Assembly (NCBI RefSeq): GCF_016861975.1
Contig: NZ_BOMB01000001.1
Span: forward strand, 546,317 to 610,316
Origin: Actinocatenispora rupis
Lineage (GTDB): Bacteria; Actinomycetota; Actinomycetes; Mycobacteriales; Micromonosporaceae
Direction of reading: 5' to 3'
Length of the DNA: 64,000 bases
Part shown: positions 32,491 through 43,462 of the stretch, piece by piece
Layout: each line of letters starts with the position of its first letter
How positions within the stretch are numbered: position 1 is the stretch's first letter
Program-made: the position numbers and the translations under genes
The notes under the pieces: model-generated
What the model saw: the letters and a program-made list of their open reading frames with translations, nothing else
Database searches by the model: none
Told to the model about the DNA's origin: nothing

Positions 32491-33036
32491 GTGTTGGTGC
32501 TCGGGGTCGACCCCGGCCTGACCCGCTGCGGCGTGGGCGTGGTGTCCGGTCGGCCCGGCGGCGCCTGCGAGATCGTCGCGGTCGAGGTGGTCCGCACCCC
32601 GTCGGACGCGGAGTTGCCGGCCCGCCTGCTGACGCTCGACGAGCGGCTCGGCGCTCTGGTGCGGGAGCACCGGCCGGAGGCGGTCGCGGTCGAGCGGGTG
32701 TTCAGTCAGCACAACACGCAGACCGTCATCGGCACCGCGCAGGCCAGTGCGGTCGCGATCCTGGCCGGGGCGCGCGCCGGCGTGCCGGTCACGACGTACA
32801 CGCCGAGCGAGGTGAAGGCCGCGGTGACCGGTTCGGGCACGGCGGACAAGGCGCAGGTGACGACGATGGTGACCCGGTTGCTCCGGCTGGCCGAGGCGCC
32901 CCGACCGGCCGACGCGGCCGACGCGCTGGCGCTGGCGATCTGTCACATCTGGCGTGGTGGTGCGCAGGCCCGGCTGGCGGCGGCGCTGGGCGGCGGGCGG
33001 CGCGGGTCCGCACGAGCATGGGGAGGCCGGCGATGA
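32491..33036 (+). CDS. ruvC: Holliday junction resolvase RuvC
   Basis: This 181-residue nuclease cuts Holliday junctions. All four acidic residues are present: D7 (G-V-D-P-G-L), E68 (A-V-E-R-V-F), D141 and D144 (R-P-A-D-A-A-D-A). GTG 32491 is preferred over the longer frame because GAGGAGG lies 8 nt upstream and the family begins V-L-G-V-D-P-G. The C-terminal 25 residues are Gly/Arg-rich. The stop overlaps the ruvA start (ATGA). Expression should be induced by DNA damage through the LexA box upstream. Confidence 0.97.
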   Translation: MLVLGVDPGLTRCGVGVVSGRPGGACEIVAVEVVRTPSDAELPARLLTLDERLGALVREHRPEAVAVERVFSQHNTQTVIGTAQASAVAILAGARAGVPVTTYTPSEVKAAVTGSGTADKAQVTTMVTRLLRLAEAPRPADAADALALAICHIWRGGAQARLAAALGGGRRGSARAWGGRR

Positions 33037-33662
33037 TCTCGACCGTCCGCGGTCAGGTGACCGCCCTGGGACCGAACCAGGCGATCGTCGACATCGGCGG
33101 CGGTTCCGGCGGTCTCGGGTTCGCCGTGCAGTGCGCGCCGGGCACCCTGGCCAAGCTGCGCGTCGGCACCGACGCCACGCTGCACACCAGCCTCGTCGTC
33201 CGCGAGGATTCCCTGACGCTGTACGGGTTCTCCGACGCCGAGGAGCGCGGCCTGTTCGAGCTGTTGCAGACGGCGTCGGGGGTGGGGCCGAAGCTGGCGC
33301 AGGCGATCATCGGCGTTCTCGACCCGACCACGGTGCGGCGCGCCCTCGCCACGAAGGACATCCCGACCCTGACCCGGGTACCGGGGGTGGGTAAGAAGGT
33401 GGCCGAGCGGATGGTGCTGGAGCTGAAGGAGCGGATCGGTCCGGTGCCGGTCGCGGACAGGGCCGACGAGCCGGCGGCGGGTGCGCCGGCCGCGGCGTGG
33501 CAGGAGCAGGTGGCACAGGGCCTGGTGGGCCTCGGCTGGTCGGCGAAGGACGCGAGTACGGCGGTGTCCGCGGTGGCCGGCACGCTGCCGGACGGTGAGC
33601 CGACCCCGGCCGTACCGGTGCTGTTGAAGCAGGCGATCCGGCATCTCGGGCGGCCCCGGTGA
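33033..33662 (+). CDS. ruvA: Holliday junction branch migration protein RuvA
   Basis: This 209-residue DNA-binding subunit has an N-terminal OB fold (M-I-S-T-V-R-G-Q-V), tandem helix-hairpin-helix motifs (A-S-G-V-G-P-K-L-A and [12 protein letters not shown]) and the C-terminal domain that binds RuvB. It overlaps ruvC by ATGA and ruvB by GTGA, so all three are translationally coupled. Confidence 0.97.
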   Translation: MISTVRGQVTALGPNQAIVDIGGGSGGLGFAVQCAPGTLAKLRVGTDATLHTSLVVREDSLTLYGFSDAEERGLFELLQTASGVGPKLAQAIIGVLDPTTVRRALATKDIPTLTRVPGVGKKVAERMVLELKERIGPVPVADRADEPAAGAPAAAWQEQVAQGLVGLGWSAKDASTAVSAVAGTLPDGEPTPAVPVLLKQAIRHLGRPR

Positions 33663-34726
33663 CCGACGACAGCCCCGTCTCGGCGTACGTGTCGGCCGAG
33701 GAGGTCCAGGCCGAGGCGACCGTACGGCCGCGCCGGCTGGCCGAGTTCATCGCGCAGGACCGGGTCCGTGAGCAGTTGCAGCTGCTGATCGCCGGCGCCA
33801 CCCGCCGCGGCGACCCGCCGGACCACATCCTGCTGGCCGGTCCGCCCGGCCTGGGCAAGACCACGCTGGCGAACATCGTGGCGGCGGAGCTGGGTTCGGC
33901 GCTGCGGGTGACGAGCGGTCCGGCGATCGAGCGGTCCGGCGACCTGGCGGCGATGTTGACCAGCCTCGGCCCGGGCGACGTACTGTTCATCGACGAGATC
34001 CACCGCATCGCCCGTCCCGCCGAGGAGCTGCTGTACAGCGCGATGGAGGACTTCCGGGTCGACGTGGTCGTCGGCAAGGGCCCGGGCGCGACCGCGATCC
34101 CGCTGGACGTGGAGCCGTTCACGCTGGTCGGCGCCACGACCCGGTCGGGCCTGCTGACGAGCCCGATGCGGGACCGGTTCGGTTTCGTCGCGCATCTGGA
34201 CTTCTATACCGCCGACCAGCTCGACGCGCTGCTTGTCCGGTCGGCGCGGATCCTGGGGGTGGAGCTGACCGCGGACGGCGCGGCGGAGATCGCCGGTCGT
34301 TCCCGGGGCACGCCGCGGATCGCGAACCGGCTGCTGCGCCGGGTCCGGGACTTCGCCGAGGTACGGGCCGACGGGGTGGTCACCCTGGACGTCGCCCGCG
34401 CCGCCCTCACGGTGTACGACGTGGACCGACGTGGGTTGGATCGGCTGGACCGTGCCGTGCTGACCGCTTTGGTGTCGTCGTTCGGGGGCGGTCCCGTGGG
34501 CCTCAGCACCTTGGCGGTGGCGGTCGGCGAGCAACCGGATACTGTCGAGGAGGTGTGCGAGCCGTTCCTGGTCCGGGCCGGACTGCTGGCGCGTACTCCG
34601 AGGGGTCGGGTGGCGACCCCCGCGGCGTGGGAACACCTGGGCCGCACGCCGCCACCGGGGACGTTCGGTGCGAACCCGGCCGGGGAGGGACCTGGCTCGC
34701 AGCCGGGCTTGTTCGCCGATACGTGA
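33659..34726 (+). CDS. ruvB: Holliday junction branch migration ATPase RuvB
   Basis: This 355-residue AAA+ hexameric motor drives branch migration on RuvA-bound junctions. Walker A is G-P-P-G-L-G-K-T-T (about 62-70), Walker B is F-I-D-E-I-H, sensor 1 lies in V-G-A-T-T-R-S-G, and the arginine finger region is M-R-D-R-F-G. The C-terminal winged helix carries T-P-R-G-R. A 20-residue C-terminal tail is Gly/Pro-rich. GTG 33659 overlaps the ruvA stop. Confidence 0.98.
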   Translation: MTDDSPVSAYVSAEEVQAEATVRPRRLAEFIAQDRVREQLQLLIAGATRRGDPPDHILLAGPPGLGKTTLANIVAAELGSALRVTSGPAIERSGDLAAMLTSLGPGDVLFIDEIHRIARPAEELLYSAMEDFRVDVVVGKGPGATAIPLDVEPFTLVGATTRSGLLTSPMRDRFGFVAHLDFYTADQLDALLVRSARILGVELTADGAAEIAGRSRGTPRIANRLLRRVRDFAEVRADGVVTLDVARAALTVYDVDRRGLDRLDRAVLTALVSSFGGGPVGLSTLAVAVGEQPDTVEEVCEPFLVRAGLLARTPRGRVATPAAWEHLGRTPPPGTFGANPAGEGPGSQPGLFADT

Positions 34727-34795
34727 ATCAACCGACACGTGAGCCGTGACTGGACCGTGACCTACGCCGCTCAGGGTTCGCGAAGACTGACCGGC

Positions 34796-34801
34796 TAGAC
34801 T
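34796..34801 (+). promoter_or_regulatory. Candidate -10 element for yajC
   Basis: TAGACT lies 38 nt upstream of the chosen yajC start, giving a leader of about 32 nt that contains GGGAAGG at 34827-34833. No -35 consensus is apparent. Confidence 0.4.
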
Positions 34802-34839
34802 CCGGCCGGTCTACACCAGAGAATATGGGAAGGTCCACA

Positions 34840-35340
34840 GTGCTTTTCGCACAGCCCTTGGCGGCCGCAAAGAGCGGCGGTGGCAGCAGCTGGACGATGA
34901 TCCTGCTGTTCGTCCTCATGATCGTCGCGATGTACTTCCTGCTCATCCGCCCGCAGCAGAAGCGGAAGCGTGAGCAGCAGCAGATGCAGTCCAACGCCGG
35001 CATCGGCGCCGAGATCATGACCCTCGGCGGGCTGTACGGCACGATCGTGGACTCCGACGACGAGACCATCACCATCGAGGTCTCGCCGGGCGTCACCAAC
35101 CGTTACGCCAAGGGCGCCATCGCCCGCGTCGTCACCCCGGCCGCCGAGGTCGAGGAAGAGGACGAGGACGAGGTCGACGAGGAGTACGTCGAGGAGACCG
35201 ACGAGGTCGCCGAGCCCGAGGTCGCCGAGGTCGAGGACGACGAGCCCGCGAAGGCCGACGGCGCCAAGAAGAAGGGCAAGGAGAAGGAAGAGGTCGCGGC
35301 GTCCAACCAGGCTCTGCCGCGCGACCCGACCGCCAACTGA
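34840..35340 (+). CDS. yajC: Preprotein translocase subunit YajC
   Basis: This 166-residue membrane protein has one transmembrane helix (about 18-36, M-I-L-L-F-V-L-M-I-V-A-M-Y-F-L-L) followed by I-R-P-Q-Q-K-R-K-R-E, the YajC signature, and the M-T-L-G-G-L-Y-G-T-I-V cytosolic domain. YajC is an accessory of the SecDF complex. The C-terminal 70 residues are strongly acidic, then Lys-rich, which is an extension beyond the E. coli protein. GTG 34840 is preferred over ATG 34825 because GGGAAGG is 6 nt upstream. It is followed by a large hairpin before secD. Confidence 0.93.
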   Translation: MLFAQPLAAAKSGGGSSWTMILLFVLMIVAMYFLLIRPQQKRKREQQQMQSNAGIGAEIMTLGGLYGTIVDSDDETITIEVSPGVTNRYAKGAIARVVTPAAEVEEEDEDEVDEEYVEETDEVAEPEVAEVEDDEPAKADGAKKKGKEKEEVAASNQALPRDPTAN

Positions 35341-35344
35341 CGTC

Positions 35345-35388
35345 CTCCGCGGTACGGCCCGGCAGCAGTGTCGCCGGGCCCCGCGGAG
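35345..35388 (+). terminator. Hairpin between yajC and secD
   Basis: Arms ctccgcgg and ggcccggc on the left (separated by a 3-nt bulge) pair with gccgggcc and ccgcggag on the right around a 9-nt loop, 16 bp in all, starting 5 nt after the yajC stop. It may end or attenuate transcription before secD. The rest of the 208-nt spacer holds two further palindromes, tcagcgctga (35432-35441) and cgcgacgtgtcgcg (35446-35459). Confidence 0.6.
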
Positions 35389-35548
35389 TAGGTCCGCCCG
35401 GTGATCGGACGCCGAGTGCGGTACTGCACAATCAGCGCTGAATCACGCGACGTGTCGCGGTGACGACACCGACCCGGTCGGACCCCGATCCGAGGTGCAT
35501 GGGGTCCGGCACCCGCATGTGGGACTTCGAGGCAGGAGACAACAGGTC

Positions 35549-37459
35549 GTGGCACCACCTCCGAGGGGTCGGATGCATCCGTCCCGGTACCTGGCCGTGC
35601 TGGGTGGCATCTTCGTCGTGCTGTACGCGCTGGTGTTCTTCACCGGGCCCGGTGCGATCGGCGACGTGCATCAGAAGCTGAAGCCGCGGCTCGGTCTCGA
35701 TCTGGTGGGTGGCACCACCCTCACCCTGATCGCGCAGACCCCGGACGGGAAGGCGCCGTCGAAGACGAGCCTCGAAGAGGCCCGCTCGATCATCGAGCAG
35801 CGCGTCAACGGCCTCGGCATCGCCGAGCCCGAGGTCGTCACCGAGGGCAGCAACAACATCGTCGTCTCGGTGGCCGGCCAGAACTCGGACGCGATCAAGC
35901 AGGTCGGCGCGCCGGCCCAGCTGCGGTTCCGCAAGGTGCTCAACCAGGCGCAGGACACCGGTGCGCAGACCGCGAAGCCGACCCCGACGCCGAGCAAGAG
36001 CGGCAGCGCGAGCCCGAAGCCGAGCGGTTCCGCCAGCCCGAAGGCCAGCGCGAAGGCGAGTGCGAGCGCCAGCCCGAAGTCCAGCCCCAGCGCGTCGCCG
36101 AGCAAGAGCGGCGCCGCGAACGCGAGCCCGACGCCCACCGACAACGGTGCGCCCGCGGTGACCGGCGAGCAGAAGAAGAAGCTGCTCGCCTCGGTGAAGA
36201 AGAAGCTCGGCAACGCGTACCTGGCGGCCGAGCAGGTCACCAGCCCCGACGTGGTGGCGCAGGCCGGTCCGCAGGCCGAGGCGGTGCTCAAGCCGTTCCG
36301 GAAGCTGACCCCGGCCGAGGTGGCGGTGCTGCCGGCGAGCATGCAGTTCAACATCCCGCAGATCACCTGCAAGCAGCTCGACGCGCGGCCCGCCGGTTCG
36401 ATCGACGCCGTGAACCAGCAGGCCGTCTCCTGCGACTCCAGTTCGGGCGCGGCCACGAAGCTGTTGCTGGACAAGGCGAAGGTGCAGGGCACCGACGTCA
36501 AGAGCGCCGACTACACGTACGACCAGCAGCAGGGCGGCTGGAAGGTCGTGCTCTCCTTCAAGGGTCCGGGTCAGTCCAAGTGGACGAACCTGACCAAGGA
36601 GGCGTACGACAACACCGGCAACAAGTGCCAGCAGGCGAGCCTCGACCAGTCCGGGCACTGCCGCGTGGCGATCGTGCTGGACACCCGCGTGGTGTCGGCC
36701 CCGGCGATCACCAGCGTGATCCCCGGCGACGCCGAGATCAGCGGCAGCTTCTCGCAGGACTCGGCGTCGATCCTGGCCAACCAGCTGAAGTACGGCGCGC
36801 TGCCGTTGACCTTCAGCCAGGGTGAGGCGACGCAGATCTCCGCGACGCTCGGTACCAGTCAGCTGGAGGCGGGTCTGATCGCCGCCGCGATCGGTCTGCT
36901 GATCGTCGTGGTCTACTCGCTGTTCTACTACCGGCTGCTCGGCGTGGTCATCTTCCTGAGCCTCGTACTGTCGGGTCTGCTGGTGTTCGCGGCGTTGATC
37001 CTGCTCGGACGCAACCCCGGGTTGACGCTGACCCTTGCCGGCTTCGCGGGCTTCGTGGTGTCGTTGGGTGTGGCCGCCGACTCGTTCGTCATCTACTTCG
37101 AGCGGCTCAAGGACGAGATCCGGGACGGTCGAAGTCCGCGCAGTGCGGTGCCCCGGGCGTGGGCACGCGCCCGCCGTACGATCATCTCGGCCAACGCGAT
37201 CACCATTCTCTGTGCCGCGGTGCTGTACTTCCTGTCCGCGGGTTCCGTGAAGGGCTTCGCGTTCGCGCTGGGGTTGGCGACGATTCTGGACCTCATGGTC
37301 GTGTTCCTGTTCCGGCATCCGATCATGACGCTGTTCGCACGCAGTCGCGCGTTCCTGTCGCCGCGGGTGTCCGGCCTGGGCCGGGTGCTGGAGCACAGCA
37401 AGGACGACGACGAGCCGAAGAAGCGCCGGTCCGGCCGTACCACGCCGAAGGAGGCCTGA
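35549..37459 (+). CDS. secD: Protein translocase subunit SecD
   Basis: This 636-residue subunit of the SecDF proton-driven secretion motor has an N-terminal transmembrane helix (about 13-32), the motif L-G-L-D-L-V-G-G-T, a large extracytoplasmic region, and five C-terminal helices with G-F-V-V-S-L-G-V-A-A-D-S-F-V-I-Y-F-E-R. Between about residues 141 and 203 there is a Ser/Pro/Ala/Lys-rich low-complexity insert in the periplasmic part. GTG 35549 has AGGAG 10 nt upstream; ATG 35573 is a possible alternative. The stop is one base before the secF start. Confidence 0.96.
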   Translation: MAPPPRGRMHPSRYLAVLGGIFVVLYALVFFTGPGAIGDVHQKLKPRLGLDLVGGTTLTLIAQTPDGKAPSKTSLEEARSIIEQRVNGLGIAEPEVVTEGSNNIVVSVAGQNSDAIKQVGAPAQLRFRKVLNQAQDTGAQTAKPTPTPSKSGSASPKPSGSASPKASAKASASASPKSSPSASPSKSGAANASPTPTDNGAPAVTGEQKKKLLASVKKKLGNAYLAAEQVTSPDVVAQAGPQAEAVLKPFRKLTPAEVAVLPASMQFNIPQITCKQLDARPAGSIDAVNQQAVSCDSSSGAATKLLLDKAKVQGTDVKSADYTYDQQQGGWKVVLSFKGPGQSKWTNLTKEAYDNTGNKCQQASLDQSGHCRVAIVLDTRVVSAPAITSVIPGDAEISGSFSQDSASILANQLKYGALPLTFSQGEATQISATLGTSQLEAGLIAAAIGLLIVVVYSLFYYRLLGVVIFLSLVLSGLLVFAALILLGRNPGLTLTLAGFAGFVVSLGVAADSFVIYFERLKDEIRDGRSPRSAVPRAWARARRTIISANAITILCAAVLYFLSAGSVKGFAFALGLATILDLMVVFLFRHPIMTLFARSRAFLSPRVSGLGRVLEHSKDDDEPKKRRSGRTTPKEA

Positions 37460-37460
37460 C

Positions 37461-38660
37461 GTGAGCAGGAACGGGCTTGCCCACCGCCTGTACCGCGGTG
37501 AGGCCGGGCTGAACGTCATCGGCCACCGCAAGATCTTCTACCTGGTGACCCTGGCGATCGTGGTCATCGGCATCGCCAGCTTCGCGCTGCGCGGCTTCAC
37601 CCTCGGCATCGACTTCTCCGGCGGTGAGGAGTTCCAGGTCCCGAAGACGGCGTCGGTGAGCCTGGCCGACGCGAAGTCGGCGGTCGCGGCCGGCGGCGCC
37701 GAGGTCGTCACCGGACAGTCGGTCGGCGGCAGCCATCCGACGTTCCTGATCAAGACGAAGAGCCTGACGCCGCAGCAGGCGACCGACGTCAAGGAGCACG
37801 TCAGCAGCGCGCTGCACATCCCGCTGAACCAGATCAGCGAGTCCTCGGTGAGCGGTGCCTGGGGCGCGCAGATCACCCGGCAGGCGCTGATCGCGCTGGC
37901 GGTGTTCCTCGCCCTGGTGGTCGTGTACCTGATCTTCCGGTTCGAGTGGCGGATGGCGGTCGCGGCGTTCGCCTCGGTGATCCACGACCTGTTCGTCGCG
38001 GCGGTGGTCTACTCGCTGGTCGGCTGGGAGGTCACGCCGAACACGATCATCGGTCTGCTCACCATCCTCGGCTTCTCGCTGTACGACCTGGTCGTGGTCT
38101 TCGACAAGGTGCACGAGAACACCCGGGGCATCACGGCGAGCAGCCGCATGACGTACGGCGAGGCGACGAACCTGGCGGTCAACCAGACGCTGATGCGGTC
38201 GATCAACACGACCGTGATCGCGTTGCTGCCGGTGGCGGGCCTGCTGTTCATCGGCGCCGGGCTGCTCGGCGCGGGCACGCTCAAGGACCTGGGCCTGGTG
38301 CTGTTCGTCGGCATGCTGTCCGGCACGTACTCGTCGGTCTTCCTGGCCGCGCCGATCCTGGTCGACCTGAAGAACCGGGATCCGCGGATCCGGGCGCACA
38401 CCGCTCGCGTACTGGCGAAGCGGGCGAGCGGCGAGACCACCCGCCGGCGTCGCAGCGAGGCGGCGGAGAAGGACGGGGCCGACGCGGACGAGGCGGCGGC
38501 GGGCGAGAAGTCCGAGACCGAGGAGACCACCGCGGCGGGCGAGCGGGTGCTCGCCGGGTCGGCGCCGCGGCCGGGAGCCCGCCCGACCACCCGGCCCTCG
38601 GGCCGGCGCCGCGGCGGCAAGGGCGGCGGCGGTCGTCCGGGCACGAAGCGCCGTACCTGA
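37461..38660 (+). CDS. secF: Protein translocase subunit SecF
   Basis: This 399-residue partner of SecD has an N-terminal helix, G-I-D-F-S-G-G-E-E-F (the SecF signature), then five helices including G-F-S-L-Y-D-L-V-V-V-F-D-K-V-H-E-N. The C-terminal 90 residues are a charged Glu/Lys/Arg/Gly-rich cytoplasmic tail longer than in E. coli. GTG 37461 has GGAGG within the end of secD, so translation is coupled. Confidence 0.97.
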   Translation: MSRNGLAHRLYRGEAGLNVIGHRKIFYLVTLAIVVIGIASFALRGFTLGIDFSGGEEFQVPKTASVSLADAKSAVAAGGAEVVTGQSVGGSHPTFLIKTKSLTPQQATDVKEHVSSALHIPLNQISESSVSGAWGAQITRQALIALAVFLALVVVYLIFRFEWRMAVAAFASVIHDLFVAAVVYSLVGWEVTPNTIIGLLTILGFSLYDLVVVFDKVHENTRGITASSRMTYGEATNLAVNQTLMRSINTTVIALLPVAGLLFIGAGLLGAGTLKDLGLVLFVGMLSGTYSSVFLAAPILVDLKNRDPRIRAHTARVLAKRASGETTRRRRSEAAEKDGADADEAAAGEKSETEETTAAGERVLAGSAPRPGARPTTRPSGRRRGGKGGGGRPGTKRRT

Positions 38661-38694
38661 CCGCACACGATCACACGAGGGTAGGTACGTTCAG

Positions 38695-39303
38695 GTGACC
38701 GGGGTGGAATCGCGCGCCGAGTACGACGACCGCGAACAGCAGGACGGGTCGTCCGCCATCCCGGCGGGCGACAGCGGTCCGGACGTGGCGGCCGGGGTGT
38801 CCGAGCACGTGCTCGACGTGCCGGACTTCCCGCAGTCCGGGGTGATGTTCAAGGACCTCACCCCGCTGTTCGCGGATCCGACCGGGTTCCGGCGGGCGAT
38901 CGACGCCATCATCGCGTACCACGGGGTGGAGTCGTTCGACGTGGTGGCCGGCGTGGAGGCGCGCGGGTTCGTCATCGCCGCCGCCGTGGCGTACGCGACG
39001 GGCACCGGTGTGGTGCCCGTGCGCAAGGCCGGCAAGCTGCCCCGGAACACCGTCGCCGCGTCGTACGCGCTGGAGTACGGGGAGGCGACGCTGGAGGTGC
39101 ACGCCGACGCGTTCCACGCGGGCGAGCGGGTACTGGTGGTCGACGACGTGCTGGCCACCGGTGGCACCGCGGAGGCCAGCCTCGACCTGGTCGAGCGGGC
39201 CGGCGGGCGGGTGGCCGGCTTCAGCGTGCTGCTGGAGCTGGGGTTCCTGGGTGGCCGGCAGCGGCTGGCGCCGCGCCCGGTGCACGCGCTGCTGACGGTC
39301 TGA
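38695..39303 (+). CDS. apt: Adenine phosphoribosyltransferase
   Basis: This 202-residue purine-salvage enzyme converts adenine and PRPP to AMP. The PRPP-binding motif V-L-V-V-D-D-V-L-A-T-G-G-T-A lies at about 144-157; D-V-P-D-F-P-Q-S-G-V-M-F-K-D-L-T-P and G-V-E-A-R-G-F complete the family pattern. About 35 non-conserved acidic residues precede the domain. The GTG start has GAGGGTAGG upstream and follows secF by 34 nt. It lies next to rel, as in mycobacteria (Rv2584c-Rv2583c). Confidence 0.96.
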   Translation: MTGVESRAEYDDREQQDGSSAIPAGDSGPDVAAGVSEHVLDVPDFPQSGVMFKDLTPLFADPTGFRRAIDAIIAYHGVESFDVVAGVEARGFVIAAAVAYATGTGVVPVRKAGKLPRNTVAASYALEYGEATLEVHADAFHAGERVLVVDDVLATGGTAEASLDLVERAGGRVAGFSVLLELGFLGGRQRLAPRPVHALLTV

Positions 39304-39317
39304 GGCCGGCTCCGGCC

Positions 39318-39339
39318 CCGGGCGGTCGGATCCGCCCGG
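39318..39339 (+). terminator. Terminator after apt
   Basis: An 8-bp perfect stem (ccgggcgg / ccgcccgg) with a 6-nt loop lies 14 nt after the apt stop. TACGAT at 39424-39429, further on, is a candidate -10 element for rel. Confidence 0.6.
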
Positions 39340-39495
39340 TTGGCGTCGTCCGGCGTTGGCGTACCGTCCGGGTGGTGTTCGCGCCGGATGTCGTGGAGCC
39401 GATCCGGCCGGAGTGACGCGGGATACGATGGGCACCCGGATCCGCCGTACGGTGGATTCACGGGTGGTGAAACCTTCGCCTGTCAGGGGTGTGCG

Positions 39496-41916
<2,421 letters not shown>

Positions 41917-41957
41917 GCCGGCGCGCTGGCCCCGCCGTACGGTTGCGTGTCTTGTCG

Positions 41958-41984
41958 CATGCAGGTTGCATGAGCGCCTAGGAT
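41958..41984 (+). promoter_or_regulatory. Promoter region of a small gene, with short palindrome
   Basis: An inverted repeat catgca-ggt-tgcatg (41958-41972) lies 6 nt upstream of TAGGAT (41979-41984), a good -10 hexamer. Transcription would start near 41991. The palindrome overlaps the zone of the -35 element, so it could be an operator. Confidence 0.5.
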
Positions 41985-42023
41985 GGACAATCCGTGACCT
42001 GGGGAGCGGATGCCGGAGGTGCC

Positions 42024-42197
42024 ATGACTGACGACCCTGACCAGCCAGTTCCCGGTTCCGGCCGGGCTCAGGGCGGCGGAGGGGAACTGCCGCGACGGAT
42101 TCCGGTGCGTACGGGCAGTCACCGTGCGCCGGAGCCGGACGAGGTGCCCGACGCGCATCTCACGGCGATCCTGCGGCATCTGACCACCGAGCACTGA
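42024..42197 (+). CDS. Small hypothetical protein (57 aa)
   Basis: A short frame begins at ATG 42024 with GGAGG 5 nt upstream and a TAGGAT promoter 40 nt upstream. It ends just before a strong terminator, so it has all the signals of a separate gene. The protein is hydrophilic: a Gly/Pro-rich start, R-R-I-P-V-R-T-G in the middle and a short helical end, A-H-L-T-A-I-L-R-H-L. No domain is recognised. GTG 41994 is an in-frame alternative start. Function unknown. Confidence 0.6.
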   Translation: MTDDPDQPVPGSGRAQGGGGELPRRIPVRTGSHRAPEPDEVPDAHLTAILRHLTTEH

Positions 42198-42206
42198 CCG
42201 CACACG

Positions 42207-42245
42207 GATCGGGCCGGCACCGCGCTTGGCGGTACCGGCCCGATC
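42207..42245. terminator. Bidirectional terminator
   Basis: A 17-bp stem with a single mismatch (42207-42223 with 42229-42245) and a 5-nt loop gcttg lies between two convergent genes, the small gene and the cyclophilin. It should serve both strands. Confidence 0.8.
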
Positions 42246-42261
42246 GTCGTGTCGGAGCTGG

Positions 42262-43119
42262 TCAGCTCTTGCCGCTGGGCGACGGGCTGGCGCCGGTCGC
42301 GGCGCTCACCCGCAGGCTGTCGATGGTCACCTTCTCCTTCGGCGCGCCGTCGCCCTTGGCGGCGTTCGCACCGGTGACGCCCTTCTTCGCGACCGCCTGG
42401 ACCTTGTCGAGGCCCTTGGTCACGGTACCGATCACGGTGTAGCTCGCGGGCAGGTCACTGTTGCCGTACACGATGAAGAACTGGCTGCTGCCGGAGCCGG
42501 CCTGGCCGGTGTTGGCCACCGCGACCGTGCCCGTCGGGTACGTCGGCTTCTTGCCGGTCGGCAGGTTCTCGTCCTTCACGGTGTACGTCGGGCCGCCGGA
42601 GCCGGTGCCGGACGGGTCGCCGCACTGGAGCACCTCCAGGCCGGACGCCTTCGTCGTCATCCGGTGGCAGGTGGTCTTGTCGAAGAACTTCTTGCCCGCC
42701 AGGTACGCGAAGCTGTTGACGTTGCACGGCGCCTTGGCGGTGTCGAGCTTGACGTCGATCTCGCCGATGTTCGCCTTGATCGTCATCGTCTGCGTGCCGC
42801 TCTTCGGTACGTCGGTGTTGCTCGGCATCCCGACGTCCTTGAGCTTCTGCCCGCTCTGCGCCGTCGCCTTCTTGTAGCAGCTGGCGGCGGCCGGCGTCGC
42901 GGTCGCGCTGGCCGATGCGGACGCCTTCTTCTTGGTGTCCTTGCCGGCGTTCGCCCAGATGAAGGCACCGGTGCCGCCACCGACGACGAGGACCGCGGCG
43001 ACGATGCCGATGATCGCCAGGGTCTGCCGGCGTTTGCGCGCGGTCGCGGCGCGGCGGGCCATCTGCCGCTCCAGCTTCGCGCGGGCCAGTGCGCGCTGGC
43101 GGTTCCTACTGGAAGCCAC
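42262..43119 (-). CDS. Membrane-anchored cyclophilin-type peptidyl-prolyl isomerase
   Basis: This 285-residue protein has a basic N-terminus, a single transmembrane helix (about 34-54, A-I-I-G-I-V-A-A-V-L-V-V-G-G-G), a Ser/Ala/Thr/Lys linker and an extracytoplasmic cyclophilin domain. Catalytic-site features are C-H-R-M in place of the common F-H-R-V (arginine retained), Q-F-F-I-V-Y and the T-V-I-G-T-V-T-K-G segment. It probably helps fold secreted proteins. Position next to rel matches Rv2582 (ppiB) of M. tuberculosis. GTG 43119 is preceded by GGGGAGGGGAG; the longer frame to 43488 lacks signals. Confidence 0.92.
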   Translation of the reverse strand: MASSRNRQRALARAKLERQMARRAATARKRRQTLAIIGIVAAVLVVGGGTGAFIWANAGKDTKKKASASASATATPAAASCYKKATAQSGQKLKDVGMPSNTDVPKSGTQTMTIKANIGEIDVKLDTAKAPCNVNSFAYLAGKKFFDKTTCHRMTTKASGLEVLQCGDPSGTGSGGPTYTVKDENLPTGKKPTYPTGTVAVANTGQAGSGSSQFFIVYGNSDLPASYTVIGTVTKGLDKVQAVAKKGVTGANAAKGDGAPKEKVTIDSLRVSAATGASPSPSGKS

Positions 43120-43310
43120 CGTGAGCTCCCCTCCCCGGTCGATCAGCAAGGACGTCAGGCACGGCGACACGCGGACAAATGGGTCGGTGCGCCGACAGGG
43201 TCGGGCGCACACGTCGCCGGGCCCAGCGTCAAAGGTTAACCAACCGTGATCGGCCGGCGCGCGGGCCGGGTCGGAACAAATGCATAACGGTCGCCTGTGA
43301 ACCATCCGTA

Positions 43311-43352
43311 CACGGCCCGCCGGCCGCGCTGCACGGCCCGCCGGCCGCGCTG
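43311..43352. repeat. Exact 21-bp tandem duplication
   Basis: Two copies of a 21-bp unit starting cacggcccgccggccgcg (43311-43331 and 43332-43352) are followed by a degenerate third part. It lies in the 343-nt divergent spacer between the cyclophilin and MBL-fold genes. TAGTGT at 43388-43393 downstream is a candidate -10 element for the MBL gene. Nothing else is recognised in the spacer. Confidence 0.7.
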
Positions 43353-43462
43353 CGCGGCCTTGCGGCCGGGCCCGGTGCGTACGCCGGTAGTGTTGTTCTT
43401 CGAGTCTGCCGGGTTCCGCGCCCCGCGGCACCACCGCCGGAGACCGTGCCAGGAAGGACGTC

